Both the position numbers and the translations under genes were made by a program. This document shows, in pieces, positions 36,165-45,186 of a stretch of 64,000 bases of DNA. The notes beneath the pieces were generated by a model, which was given only the letters and a program-made list of their open reading frames with translations, ran no database searches and was not told the origin of the DNA. The first letter of the stretch is position 1. Every line of letters begins with the position of its first letter. This stretch comes from Aureisphaera sp963669405. Lineage in GTDB: Bacteria > Bacteroidota > Bacteroidia > Flavobacteriales > Flavobacteriaceae. The DNA is taken from assembly GCA_963669405.2 (NCBI GenBank), contig CAXXHF010000001.1, positions 124,001 to 188,000 on the forward strand. The letters are read 5' to 3'.

Positions 36165-37213
36165 ATGTAACAATAACCACAGTTGCCAAGCAGCTTCCAA
36201 AATATACAAGGGAAACTTCCGAGATCCTCCCTTTTGTAACGCAATGGCTTGATGGCCAAGAGGAGCGTTTCAAAAGAAAGGTGATCAAGATTTTTGAAGG
36301 AGCTGGTGTCAACAGAAGGTATTCCATCATGGATGCGCACGAGGTTTTTTTCAATTCCACCTTTGAAGAACGCAATGCAATTTATGCGGAAGGCATGAAG
36401 CAATTGGGGAAACAATGTCTTGAAAAAGCTTTGAATAAAGCCCAGTGGGATTCCAAAGACATCGATTTCATTATCACCGTGAGCTGTACAGGGATCATGA
36501 TTCCATCAGTAGATGCTTATCTTATTAATGAATTTGAAATGCGCAAGGATGTGGTTCGTTTACCCGTGACCGAAATGGGGTGTGCCGCCGGAATATCAGG
36601 AATGATATATGCACATAATTTCCTGAAAGCAAATCCAGGGAAACGAGCAGCCGTATTGGCATTAGAATCACCCACAGCTACTTTTCAGCTAGATGATTTT
36701 TCAATGGTGAATATTGTAAGTGCTGCTATTTTTGGAGATGGAGCAGCCTGTGTTCTTATGTCATCTGAAAAAGAAGCGGAAGGCCCAAGAATTGTAGATG
36801 AAGCCATGTATCATTTTTACAATGCTACTCACATGATGGGGTTTAAGATGGTAAATACAGGTTTGCAAATGATTTTAGACAAAGAGGTTCCCGAGCAGAT
36901 TGCAAATCACTTTAATGCAATTATCCATCCCTTTTTAAAAAACAACGGAAGAAATATAAAAGACGTAGAACATCTCATATTTCATCCGGGAGGAAAAAAA
37001 ATAGTGCAAACCGTAGAAGACCTTTTCGGGGGATTGGGAAAAAATATTGATGACACCAAAGAAGTCCTTAGATTGTATGGAAATATGAGTAGTGCTACTG
37101 TACTTTATGTGTTAGAGCGATTTCTTGAAAAAGACATACCCAAAGGGGATTTAGGCCTTATGCTAAGTTTTGGGCCAGGCTTTTCAGCACAACGAATTTT
37201 ATTAGAATTTTAA
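36161..37213 (+). CDS. Type III polyketide synthase
   Basis: A 350-residue chalcone-synthase-fold enzyme. The catalytic triad is visible: Cys141 in TEMGCAAGISG, His275 in LIFHPGGKKIV, Asn308 in YGNMSSATVL. The C-terminal LSFGPGFSAQRILLEF is the standard family ending. It extends an acyl starter with malonyl-CoA and cyclises the chain, giving an alkylresorcinol, alkylpyrone or similar. The four-base overlap with the methyltransferase and zero-gap start of the next gene put it in the centre of an operon. Starter is likely a long acyl-ACP made by the adjacent ACP genes. Confidence 0.93.
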   Translation: MNVTITTVAKQLPKYTRETSEILPFVTQWLDGQEERFKRKVIKIFEGAGVNRRYSIMDAHEVFFNSTFEERNAIYAEGMKQLGKQCLEKALNKAQWDSKDIDFIITVSCTGIMIPSVDAYLINEFEMRKDVVRLPVTEMGCAAGISGMIYAHNFLKANPGKRAAVLALESPTATFQLDDFSMVNIVSAAIFGDGAACVLMSSEKEAEGPRIVDEAMYHFYNATHMMGFKMVNTGLQMILDKEVPEQIANHFNAIIHPFLKNNGRNIKDVEHLIFHPGGKKIVQTVEDLFGGLGKNIDDTKEVLRLYGNMSSATVLYVLERFLEKDIPKGDLGLMLSFGPGFSAQRILLEF

Positions 37214-37987
37214 ATGAGCAACTTATACAAAAATAAATGGGCAGTTATCCTTGGAGGCAGTAGTGGTCTTGGATTGGCTAGTGCAAAATCCTTAGCTGCG
37301 TTGGGATTGAATATTTGCATTGTACATCGAGATCGAAAATTAGAGCTGACCACATTCAATGCAGAAATAGCTGAAATGAAACAGTTGGGAGTAACTGTGC
37401 TTTCCTTTAACAAAGATGCTCTTAAAAAAGAAACACTGATTGAAGTAACCCAATCCTTACCAAAACAATCTGTGCATGTGCTATTGCATAGCATAGCCAA
37501 AGGAACCGTAAAGCCTATGTATGGACAAGACGACACCCTAACATTAGAGGATTTTAAAATTACACTAGATGCCATGGCTTTGAGTTGGTGGCAATGGACA
37601 GGTCATTTTGTAACGAATAATTTGTTTTCCAACCATGCCAGAAATTTAGCATTTACCAGTGAAGGTAATGATAGAGTATGGAAAGGTTACGGTGCAGTTT
37701 CTGTTGCTAAGGCAGCATTAGAAGCTCTTATGAGGCAAATGGCAGTAGCATATGCGAAATTGGGAATTACGACTAATTGTATACAAGCAGGAGTAACAGA
37801 TACTAATTCCTTTAGACATATACCTGGACACGATATTCTATTGAAAAATACTGAAAAGCGAAATCCGTTTTCACGAGCAACCACTCCACAAGATGTAGGA
37901 AATGTTGTGGCGGCACTTTGTCAAGAAGGAGCCCAATGGATTAATGGAACTATTGTTAAAGCTGATGGAGGAGAAAGTCTATGCTAA
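37214..37987 (+). CDS. SDR enoyl-ACP reductase, FabL/FabI-like
   Basis: A 257-residue short-chain dehydrogenase. NADP-binding GGSSGLGLASAK near 15-26. The active site is Y-x6-K (YGAVSVAKAALEALMRQ near 160), which is the FabI/FabL enoyl-reductase pattern rather than the Y-x3-K of a ketoreductase; the run after it is close to Bacillus FabL. DGGESLC ends the chain. It starts at the base after the PKS stop. It would complete each elongation cycle of an acyl chain; no separate FabG-like ketoreductase is in the cluster, so that step is supplied elsewhere. Confidence 0.78.
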   Translation: MSNLYKNKWAVILGGSSGLGLASAKSLAALGLNICIVHRDRKLELTTFNAEIAEMKQLGVTVLSFNKDALKKETLIEVTQSLPKQSVHVLLHSIAKGTVKPMYGQDDTLTLEDFKITLDAMALSWWQWTGHFVTNNLFSNHARNLAFTSEGNDRVWKGYGAVSVAKAALEALMRQMAVAYAKLGITTNCIQAGVTDTNSFRHIPGHDILLKNTEKRNPFSRATTPQDVGNVVAALCQEGAQWINGTIVKADGGESLC

Positions 37988-38421
37988 CAAATCAATACAT
38001 TATAGATCAATTACCTTACAGTACACCTTTTTTGTTTGTAGATACATTGGATTTGGTTAACGACAATGGAGCAAAAGGCACCTATACATTTTCAGAAGAG
38101 GAGTATTTCTATCAAGGGCATTTTAAGGGCAATCCTATAACACCTGGCGTGATCCTTACCGAATGTATGGCACAGATAGGGGTAGTGTGCTTGGGAATTT
38201 ATTTGATTGATGGATTAACAATGGCAGATAGAATAGCACTTACCTCCAACCATGTGAATTTTTACGAAGCTGTATTACCAGGAGAAAAAGTAACTGTCAT
38301 TTCTGAAAAGGAGTATTTCCGATTTGGGAAGTTAAAATGCAATGTGAAAATGCTGAATGAAACTGGGAAGGTAGTAAGCAAGGGTGTCATTAGTGGAATG
38401 ATCCTTAAGCATAAAAAATAA
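37981..38421 (+). CDS. 3-hydroxyacyl-ACP dehydratase (FabZ-like hotdog)
   Basis: A 146-residue hotdog-fold dehydratase. The catalytic His is in YQGHFKGNPITPGVILTE near residues 41-58, with the Glu of the TE segment in the helix, as in FabZ. The start overlaps the SDR stop by seven bases. It removes water from a 3-hydroxyacyl-ACP. Length is normal for FabZ. Confidence 0.85.
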   Translation: MLTNQYIIDQLPYSTPFLFVDTLDLVNDNGAKGTYTFSEEEYFYQGHFKGNPITPGVILTECMAQIGVVCLGIYLIDGLTMADRIALTSNHVNFYEAVLPGEKVTVISEKEYFRFGKLKCNVKMLNETGKVVSKGVISGMILKHKK

Positions 38422-38422
38422 T

Positions 38423-39700
38423 TTGATTTTGAAACGAAGAGTCGTCATTACAGGATTGGGAGTCGTTGCTCCAAATGGAGTGGAAGTGCCTGAGTTTCTT
38501 CAGAATATTAGGTCTGGAGTTTCTGGAGTTCGTCATTTTCCTGAATTGGAGGCACTCAACTTTTCATGTCAGTTGGGAGCGAAGCCTGATGTTTCAGAAG
38601 AATTACAAAGACAATACTTTACAGAATTGGAATTGCGTAATTTTAATAGCAATGGAATTCTCTATGGAGTAATGGCAGGTATGGATGCAATGACGGATGC
38701 AAAAATTTCCTTTTCAGAAAAAGACAGTGAGCCACTTTGGGATTTAGGAATTGTTTTTGGAACGGGAACCAGTGGTGTCGAAAAATTTAGGGAAGCAATT
38801 TATAAATTGGACGATGGCAAAGTACGCAGATTGGGAAGTACCACGGTAGTGCAAACCATGGCAAGTGGCATTAGTGCTTATTTGGGTGGAAAGATAGGAG
38901 CAGGAAATTGGGTTACCACCAATTCATCTGCATGTGCCACGGGCACCGAAGCTATCATAATGGGCTACGAACATATTGCACATGGAAAGGCAGAACAAAT
39001 GCTTTGCGGTAGTTGTAGCGATGCCAGCCCTTATATATGGGGAGGCTTTGACGCTATGAAGGTAACTACGTTTAAGCATAATGATAATCCTGAACAAGGA
39101 TCCCGACCCATGAGCGCTACTGCTAGTGGTTTTGTTCCCGGAAGTGGAGCAGGGGCGATAGTTCTAGAATCTTTAGAAAGTGCTCAAAAAAGGGGAGCTA
39201 CCATCTATGCCGAAGTATTGGGAGGACATAGTAACAATGGCGGACATCGTTTGGGCGGAAGCATGACTGCCCCTAATAGTACTGCTGTTCAAAAATGTAT
39301 TGTAAATGCTTTGGAGGACGCGGGTATCTTAGCTTCTGAACTGGATTACATCAATGGGCATCTAACAGCCACAGCCAAAGACCCCTTAGAGATTGAAAAC
39401 TGGTGCAAAGCCTTGGGGAGAAGTGGGAGTGATTTTCCATACATCAACTCCCTGAAGTCTATGATTGGCCATGGATTGGCAGCTAGTGGTAGTATGGAGG
39501 CGGTGGCAACCATCCTTCAACTACATCATGGCTTTATTTTTCCTAATATCAACTGCGAGGATTTGCATCCAGAAATTGCACAATTCATTGACACTAAAAA
39601 GGTTCCTTTACGTGAACTTGAAACCCCATTAAAAACTGTTGCAAAAGCAAGTTTTGGTTTTGGAGATGTCAATGCGTGTGTTATCTTTAGAAAAATTTAA
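38423..39700 (+). CDS. Beta-ketoacyl-ACP synthase (KAS I/II-like)
   Basis: A 425-residue thiolase-fold condensing enzyme. Cys171 in NSSACATG is the acyl-enzyme nucleophile; the two His are in INGHLTATAKDP near 312 and SMIGHGLAASG near 350, the FabF positions. The start is TTG: either 38423 or the second TTG at 38429, which gives the more typical MKRRVVITGLG start. ACP follows after a four-base gap. It elongates an acyl chain within this cluster and is separate from the cell's core FabF. Confidence 0.85.
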   Translation: MILKRRVVITGLGVVAPNGVEVPEFLQNIRSGVSGVRHFPELEALNFSCQLGAKPDVSEELQRQYFTELELRNFNSNGILYGVMAGMDAMTDAKISFSEKDSEPLWDLGIVFGTGTSGVEKFREAIYKLDDGKVRRLGSTTVVQTMASGISAYLGGKIGAGNWVTTNSSACATGTEAIIMGYEHIAHGKAEQMLCGSCSDASPYIWGGFDAMKVTTFKHNDNPEQGSRPMSATASGFVPGSGAGAIVLESLESAQKRGATIYAEVLGGHSNNGGHRLGGSMTAPNSTAVQKCIVNALEDAGILASELDYINGHLTATAKDPLEIENWCKALGRSGSDFPYINSLKSMIGHGLAASGSMEAVATILQLHHGFIFPNINCEDLHPEIAQFIDTKKVPLRELETPLKTVAKASFGFGDVNACVIFRKI

Positions 39701-39703
39701 TGA

Positions 39704-39955
39704 ATGACTTCCGAAGCCATCTATAACCAATTACGAGACATCATAAAAGTATATCTTCCAGAAGACGTTTCCGTAGAAAGTATTAACGAAAACAGCCATT
39801 TAATACAGGAATTAAATATTAATTCTGCGCATATTATTGATGTGGTCTTGGACGTAGAAGATGCCTTCAATATCGAAATAAAGGATAGCGAACTACAAGC
39901 AATGGATACGGTTTCCAGTGCTGTGGAAATTATTCAGAAGAAAATAAACAACTAA
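39704..39955 (+). CDS. Acyl carrier protein with atypical NSA phosphopantetheine motif
   Basis: An 83-residue acidic four-helix carrier protein. The phosphopantetheine Ser is Ser41 in LNINSAHIIDVVLDVEDAFN; the usual DSL triplet is NSA here. Helix 3/4 residues and the overall length match ACP. It probably holds the growing chain made by the neighbouring KAS, dehydratase and enoyl reductase, and hands it to the type III PKS. Loading needs a phosphopantetheinyl transferase not seen here; whether NSA is a good substrate is open. Confidence 0.82.
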   Translation: MTSEAIYNQLRDIIKVYLPEDVSVESINENSHLIQELNINSAHIIDVVLDVEDAFNIEIKDSELQAMDTVSSAVEIIQKKINN

Positions 39956-39967
39956 CAAAAAACCAAC

Positions 39968-40753
39968 ATGGAAGCATTTTTCACTGCTGAAAACTTAATT
40001 ACTCTATTATTGCTTATTCTTTTACAGGGAGTTTTGGGGTTAGACAACCTTCTATATATCTCTATCGAGTCCAAAAGGGCCCCACTAGATCAACAAGCAA
40101 AAGTTCGTAGATTAGGAATTGGCTTGGCTATCATTTTGCGTATTGTATTACTATTTGTTCTGTTACGCCTAATTGAATTGTTTCAAGACCCTTGGTTTGA
40201 GTTACATGACAATGGTATTTTAGAAGGCTCCTTTAACCTACACAGTATGATTATTTTATTTGGAGGTGTCTTTATCATGTACACAGCTATGAAGGAAATA
40301 TGGCACATGATGGTGATTGATGGGGAAAATGATAAGCCCAAAAAACCGAAATCTGTCACAGCAGTCATTGTATCCATTGTGTTGATGAATCTGGTTTTCT
40401 CATTCGATTCTATTTTAGGGGCAATAGCACTTACTGATGTATTTCTCACTATGGCCATTGCCATTGTTGTAGGAGGATTGATGATGATTTGGTTAGCTGG
40501 AAAGGTTACCGAATTCCTGAAGAAAAACCGTATGTACGAAGTGTTGGGGCTTTTCATCCTCCTTATTGTGGGAGTTATGTTGCTTTCAGAAGGAGGGCAT
40601 TTATCACATTTGACCATATTTGGAAGTAAAATTGAAGCCATGAGTAAGGCTACTTTCTATTTTGTGATTGCAGTTTTAGTACTGATTGATATTGTTCAAA
40701 GCAGATACCAAAAGAAAATCAGTCAAGAGATTAACAGAGAATTCAACGACTAA
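39968..40753 (+). CDS. TerC-family integral membrane protein
   Basis: A 261-residue membrane protein with about seven to nine hydrophobic segments. TerC motifs: GLDNLLYISIESKRAP near 22-37 and FSFDSILGAIALTD near 140-153 hold the acidic residues thought to bind metal in the membrane. Family members export Mn2+ or protect secreted metalloproteins. It starts 13 bases after the ACP gene but has no link with polyketide chemistry, so it may only share the transcript. Confidence 0.9.
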   Translation: MEAFFTAENLITLLLLILLQGVLGLDNLLYISIESKRAPLDQQAKVRRLGIGLAIILRIVLLFVLLRLIELFQDPWFELHDNGILEGSFNLHSMIILFGGVFIMYTAMKEIWHMMVIDGENDKPKKPKSVTAVIVSIVLMNLVFSFDSILGAIALTDVFLTMAIAIVVGGLMMIWLAGKVTEFLKKNRMYEVLGLFILLIVGVMLLSEGGHLSHLTIFGSKIEAMSKATFYFVIAVLVLIDIVQSRYQKKISQEINREFND

Positions 40754-41970
40754 TGTTTTCAATTTCTTTTCCAGAAGTACAACCGAAGGTCTTAGCTATT
40801 AAACTTTCGGCTATTGGGGAAAAAAGCGTTCGGAATAAACATCCTTGGATTTTTAGCGATAGTGTTGAAAAAGTCAATAAAGAAGGCTCTTCAGGTGATA
40901 TTTCCATTATATTCAGTTACACAAAAAACAAACCCATGGGGGTTGGTTTGTATGATCCCGATTCTCCCATTCGAATTAAAATGATCCACTTTGGCAGTGG
41001 AGCAAAACTTGATACTTCCTTTTTTCGGGATGCCATTCAAAAAGCATATTTAAAAAGAGAGTCCTTACTAAAAACAAAAACAAATAGTTATCGCTTACTG
41101 TTTGGAGAAAATGATGGGTTTCCAGGACTAATAGCTGATGTATATGATACCGTTTTGGTGGTGAAACTATATTCGGCCATATGGTTTCCTTTTTTAGAGA
41201 TCATCTTAGCGTTGCTTGTTGAAATTTCACATACCAACTGTGTAGTGCTCAGATTAAGCCGTAATCTTCAGAATAACACAACTCACAATCTCATAGATGG
41301 GTCTGTGGTGTATGGTTCTCTTGAAAATGACGTTGTTCCGTTTGTGGAGCATGGAGTGAATTTCTCAGCCAATGTAATCAAAGGGCACAAAACGGGTTAT
41401 TTTCTGGACCACAGGGCGAATAGAAAACGAGTAGGGGAACTAGCAAGAGGCAAAACTGTTTTAGATGTTTTTAGCTATGCAGGAGGGTTCTCTGTGCATG
41501 CTTTGGTGGGAGGAGCTACTCAAGTAACCAGTTTGGATATCAGTAAACAGGCTTTGGAAATAGCTCAGGACAATGGAAAATTAAACAAGACCTCAGGTAA
41601 ACACCAGATCATTGCAGGAGATGCTTTTGTCATGATGAAGGAGCTGGCGCAGAGTGGAAAAAAATATGATATCGTTGTTATAGATCCCCCCAGCTTTGCT
41701 AAAAGCGCCAAAGAAATTCCAGTGGCAAAGAAAAAATATGCTCAATTGGCCGAACTTGGGGCAAAACTTGTTGCCAATAAAGGTTTGTTGGTATTGGCAT
41801 CTTGTTCATCTAGGATTGTAGCTCCAGATTTTTTCGACATCAATACTACTGTCTTAGATACATCAGGGAGGAGCTATAAACTGGTAGAGAAAACATATCA
41901 TGATATAGATCATCCTATTAGTTTTCTGGAGGGAGCCTACTTAAAATGCGCCTATTACCGTTTTAAATAA
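40753..41970 (+). CDS. 23S rRNA (cytosine) methyltransferase, RlmI-type
   Basis: A 405-residue protein. Residues 10-90 form a PUA-like domain (RNKHPWIFSDSVEKV near 27), a linking EEHEE-type domain follows, and the C-terminal Rossmann methyltransferase has VLDVFSYAGGFSVHAL near 237 and IDPPSFAKSA near 311 (motif IV) with ASCS near 351 (motif VI Cys). The ATG shares one base with the terC stop. It is RNA maintenance rather than secondary metabolism. RlmI versus RlmK-like specificity cannot be resolved here. Confidence 0.87.
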   Translation: MFSISFPEVQPKVLAIKLSAIGEKSVRNKHPWIFSDSVEKVNKEGSSGDISIIFSYTKNKPMGVGLYDPDSPIRIKMIHFGSGAKLDTSFFRDAIQKAYLKRESLLKTKTNSYRLLFGENDGFPGLIADVYDTVLVVKLYSAIWFPFLEIILALLVEISHTNCVVLRLSRNLQNNTTHNLIDGSVVYGSLENDVVPFVEHGVNFSANVIKGHKTGYFLDHRANRKRVGELARGKTVLDVFSYAGGFSVHALVGGATQVTSLDISKQALEIAQDNGKLNKTSGKHQIIAGDAFVMMKELAQSGKKYDIVVIDPPSFAKSAKEIPVAKKKYAQLAELGAKLVANKGLLVLASCSSRIVAPDFFDINTTVLDTSGRSYKLVEKTYHDIDHPISFLEGAYLKCAYYRFK

Positions 41971-43303
41971 ATAGCGAAATTATAGCAACAAAGGTAATCC
42001 CTACCAGTGCCAGAATTGTAGTCATTGCGGTGAAACTTCGAAAAGTTTGTTTTTCAGTCATCCCCAAATATTTACAAACCAACCAAAAACCACTATCGTT
42101 AACGTGAGACATTATGGTGGCACCAGATGCAATGGCTATCACCAATAAAGCGGTGTCCATTGCTCCCAAAGGATCTGTTTCTAACAATGAGGCTACTACA
42201 CCTGCAGCAGTGATCATGGCTACCGTAGCAGATCCCTGTAGGATACGTACAAGTGCGGCAATAATAAAAGAAACCAATAAGATTCCTAGCCCCAATTCTT
42301 TAAAATAATCGGCTAACATGGTTCCAGTTCCTGTTTCAATAAGCATTTGTTTAAAAACTCCTCCTGCACCCGTAAGTAGAATGATGATACCGGCAGGAGC
42401 CAATGATTTACCTGTGATGTTTTGTAAGGTTTTCGCTGAATTTCCTCTCCTAATGCCCAACACATACCAAGCTATAAGATTGGCAAGTATAAGTGCTACG
42501 AAGGGGTGACCAATCATTTTAGCCCAATTTTTCACGCTTTCAGAAGCCCAAGGAGCTAAGTCGCTATTCAGAAATGTATTCCCAACAATAAGTGCTATGG
42601 GAAGGGCTATAATACTAAAAATCATACCCACGGATGGCCGTTTGCTGTCTTCTTGTTTAATATCTGATAGCAATGCTGGTGCATCAATATGAATTTTCTT
42701 TGCGATATAACGCCCAAAGACAGGGCCGCTAATAATAGCTGTAGGAATGCCCACTAAAAACCCAAAAACGATCACCCAGCCCAAATCAGCTTTTAGAATA
42801 TCGGCCACAGCAACAGGTCCAGGGGTGGGTGGAATGAAGGTGTGTGTAACGGCTAGTCCTGCTAAGAGTGGAATACCGTAGCTTAACAATGATTTTTTTG
42901 AAGTCCTTTGTAGTGAATAAATCATGGGAACCAAAATGATAAATGCCACATCAAAGAAAACGGGGATAGCAATTAAAAACCCGGTTAGCATCAAGGCCCA
43001 TGAAGTTCCTTTTTCCTTGAATCGTTTCAATAGAAAAGAGGCTACCGCCTCTGCACCCCCAGAATGCTCGAGTATGGCCCCAAACATTGCCCCTAAACCA
43101 ACGACGACAGCTACAAAACCGAGGGTGCTGCCCATCCCTTCCTGAATGGTAAGGATAATTTGATAGGGATCCATACCTGCAATAATCCCCACAATGATAC
43201 TTGCAATGAGTAGTGCTATAAACGCCTGAATTTTAAAACGTAAGATAAGCAGCAATAAAGCTGCGATACCTACAAATATGGCAATGAGTAATGTACTATC
43301 CAT
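41963..43303 (-). CDS. Gluconate permease, GntP family
   Basis: A 446-residue carrier with about twelve hydrophobic segments. MDSTLLIAIFVGIAALLLL starts the chain; FIPPTPGPVAVADILKAD near 170 and SGATIMSHVNDSGFWLVCKY near 390 are GntP family segments. It imports gluconate with protons. The frame is open for 25 codons upstream, but the ATG at 43303 (just inside the end of gnd, eight-base overlap) gives the normal membrane start. It is the last gene of the gluconate operon and overlaps the RlmI gene 3' end by eight bases. Confidence 0.9.
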   Translation of the reverse strand: MDSTLLIAIFVGIAALLLLILRFKIQAFIALLIASIIVGIIAGMDPYQIILTIQEGMGSTLGFVAVVVGLGAMFGAILEHSGGAEAVASFLLKRFKEKGTSWALMLTGFLIAIPVFFDVAFIILVPMIYSLQRTSKKSLLSYGIPLLAGLAVTHTFIPPTPGPVAVADILKADLGWVIVFGFLVGIPTAIISGPVFGRYIAKKIHIDAPALLSDIKQEDSKRPSVGMIFSIIALPIALIVGNTFLNSDLAPWASESVKNWAKMIGHPFVALILANLIAWYVLGIRRGNSAKTLQNITGKSLAPAGIIILLTGAGGVFKQMLIETGTGTMLADYFKELGLGILLVSFIIAALVRILQGSATVAMITAAGVVASLLETDPLGAMDTALLVIAIASGATIMSHVNDSGFWLVCKYLGMTEKQTFRSFTAMTTILALVGITFVAIISLFI

Positions 43304-44693
43304 TTTCGGTCCAATTAGTGGTAAAAGATTCGTTTTCTGGGCGATCGGTTCGCCTATAGGTATGAGCCCCAAACTCATCGCGTTGTGCCTGAATGATGTG
43401 CGCAGAGGATTGCTCTGAAGTTATGTATTTAAAATAATTATAACTTTCTGATATGCAATTAATTAACATCCTATTATTTAATGAATACTTTATTGTTTCT
43501 TTCCATGCATTTTCCCTTTTGGTCAGTATGCCAAAAACAACAAGTTGATCCATTAAGGAGGAGTGATTTTGCAAGATTTCGGCACATTCTTCCATGAAAT
43601 TGGATTTAATGATACACCCCTCGGTCCATATCCTAGCTACTTCGGCTAGATCAATATTCCAACCAAAGGCATTGGAGGCCGATCTTATTACTTCGAAACC
43701 CTGATGATGATTTATCATTCTACTCGCCAAATAGGCATCCTCCAATTGTTTTACATCTGGTTTTTCGTTACTATCGGTTCTTTTTATTTTGGAACCCCAC
43801 TTCATTCGTGATTCCTTTAATGATGATAGATATCGCGCCGTTACAGCTGCATTGATAGTAGGAGCAGGGACCCCCAATTGGAATGCCAATTGTGATGTCC
43901 ATGAACCGGTTCCTTTATTCCCCGCCTTATCCAACACCTTATCAATTAAGTATACATCACCGTCTTTCTTCTTCAGTATTGCGGCCGTGATCCCTAAAAG
44001 ATAGCTTTGTAGTACTCCTTGGTTCCACTTGGAGAAAATTGCTGCAATCTCTTCATTGGAATGGGTAGTAGAGAGGACTGCATAGCAATCGGCAATAAGC
44101 TGCATTTCTCCGTATTCGATACCATTGTGTACCGTTTTTACCAAATGGCCAGCACCATCGGAGCCTACCAAGGAAACACAAGGATTTCCGTCTTTATCTT
44201 TTGCTGCCATGGCCTTCAGGATATCCTCGAAAGGAGCGTAGGCACTGCTATTTCCACCAGGCATGATACAAGGGCCTTCTAGGGCTCCTTTTTCACCTCC
44301 TGAAATACCCACTCCCAAAAAATGAATACCTACTTCGTTTAGTTGACTAACACGTCTTTGAGTATCCTGAAAGTGTGAGTTCCCACCATCAGCAATTACA
44401 TCCCCTTTTTCTAAAAGTGGAGACAATTCTGAAACCACGGCATCTACTGCAGAGCCTGCCGTTACCATCAGTAGTATTTTTCTTGGTGTTTGCAGGGAAT
44501 TTACAAAGTGTGAGAGATTAGTATAACCCTGTGCTTTTTGAGAAACTTCATCCAGAAAATTGGGTACAACTTCTTTTTCATCTTCAGTCCAGCGATTATA
44601 GACAGAAACATGAAACCCCTTAGAAAGAGCATTCTTTGCCAAACTACGACCCATAACTCCAAGTCCTATGATACCCACTTCAGATTTATTCAT
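43296..44693 (-). CDS. gnd: 6-Phosphogluconate dehydrogenase, decarboxylating
   Basis: A 465-residue enzyme that oxidises 6-phosphogluconate to ribulose 5-phosphate and CO2 with NADP+. IIGLGVMGRSLAKNA near residue 8 is the nucleotide fold; VTAGSAVDAVV near 77, DGGNSHFQDTQRR near 98, and HLVKTVHNGIEYGEMQLI near 180 contain the substrate-binding Ser/Asn and catalytic Lys/Glu. The C-terminal helical domain is complete. It overlaps gntK and gntP by eight bases each; this is a dedicated copy in a gluconate operon. Confidence 0.95.
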   Translation of the reverse strand: MNKSEVGIIGLGVMGRSLAKNALSKGFHVSVYNRWTEDEKEVVPNFLDEVSQKAQGYTNLSHFVNSLQTPRKILLMVTAGSAVDAVVSELSPLLEKGDVIADGGNSHFQDTQRRVSQLNEVGIHFLGVGISGGEKGALEGPCIMPGGNSSAYAPFEDILKAMAAKDKDGNPCVSLVGSDGAGHLVKTVHNGIEYGEMQLIADCYAVLSTTHSNEEIAAIFSKWNQGVLQSYLLGITAAILKKKDGDVYLIDKVLDKAGNKGTGSWTSQLAFQLGVPAPTINAAVTARYLSSLKESRMKWGSKIKRTDSNEKPDVKQLEDAYLASRMINHHQGFEVIRSASNAFGWNIDLAEVARIWTEGCIIKSNFMEECAEILQNHSSLMDQLVVFGILTKRENAWKETIKYSLNNRMLINCISESYNYFKYITSEQSSAHIIQAQRDEFGAHTYRRTDRPENESFTTNWTENG

Positions 44694-45186
44694 GTCCTAA
44701 TTGCTTCATGATGTTAGTGACGATTGAATTTGGTCCTTGCCGAATATCTACATGGTAACCATAAGCAGGGACTTCCAAGGCATCAAATTGTGACTGTAAC
44801 ATATCAGCTTTCATAAAATGTTCCCTATTTTTCATTCGTTCAAAAATGGTATCGTAAGACCCGGATAAAAATACCCAATCTATTTCGTTGTTTTTGGCCA
44901 AGATCTTTCTGTACGATTCCTTCAAGGCTGAGCAAGCCAAAACTGCTCCAGTCTCTTTATTCCACTTTGCAATAGATTCTGCCATTGCAGATAACCAAGG
45001 ATAGCGGTCTTTATCGTCAAGTGGTCTTCCGCTTTTCATTTTTTCTATATTACGATCTGGATGGAAATCGTCTGCATCATAGAACGGAACATGCAATGCG
45101 TCTGCCAGCTTTTTGCCAATGGTCGTTTTGCCACTGCCACTTACACCCAATACAATTATGACCTTATTCCTGCCCAAAGAAATCAC
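44686..45186 (-). CDS. gntK: Gluconokinase
   Basis: A 166-residue P-loop kinase that makes 6-phosphogluconate from gluconate and ATP. Walker A is VLGVSGSGKTTIGKKLA near 12-28; YDADDFHPDRNIEKM near 35 is the sugar-acid-binding segment; LACSALKESYRKIL near 82 is the family's third motif. The start codon is GTG at 45186 or a TTG nine bases later; both lie inside the overlap with the upstream lactonase gene. Central to the gluconate operon. Confidence 0.93.
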   Translation of the reverse strand: MISLGRNKVIIVLGVSGSGKTTIGKKLADALHVPFYDADDFHPDRNIEKMKSGRPLDDKDRYPWLSAMAESIAKWNKETGAVLACSALKESYRKILAKNNEIDWVFLSGSYDTIFERMKNREHFMKADMLQSQFDALEVPAYGYHVDIRQGPNSIVTNIMKQLGHE

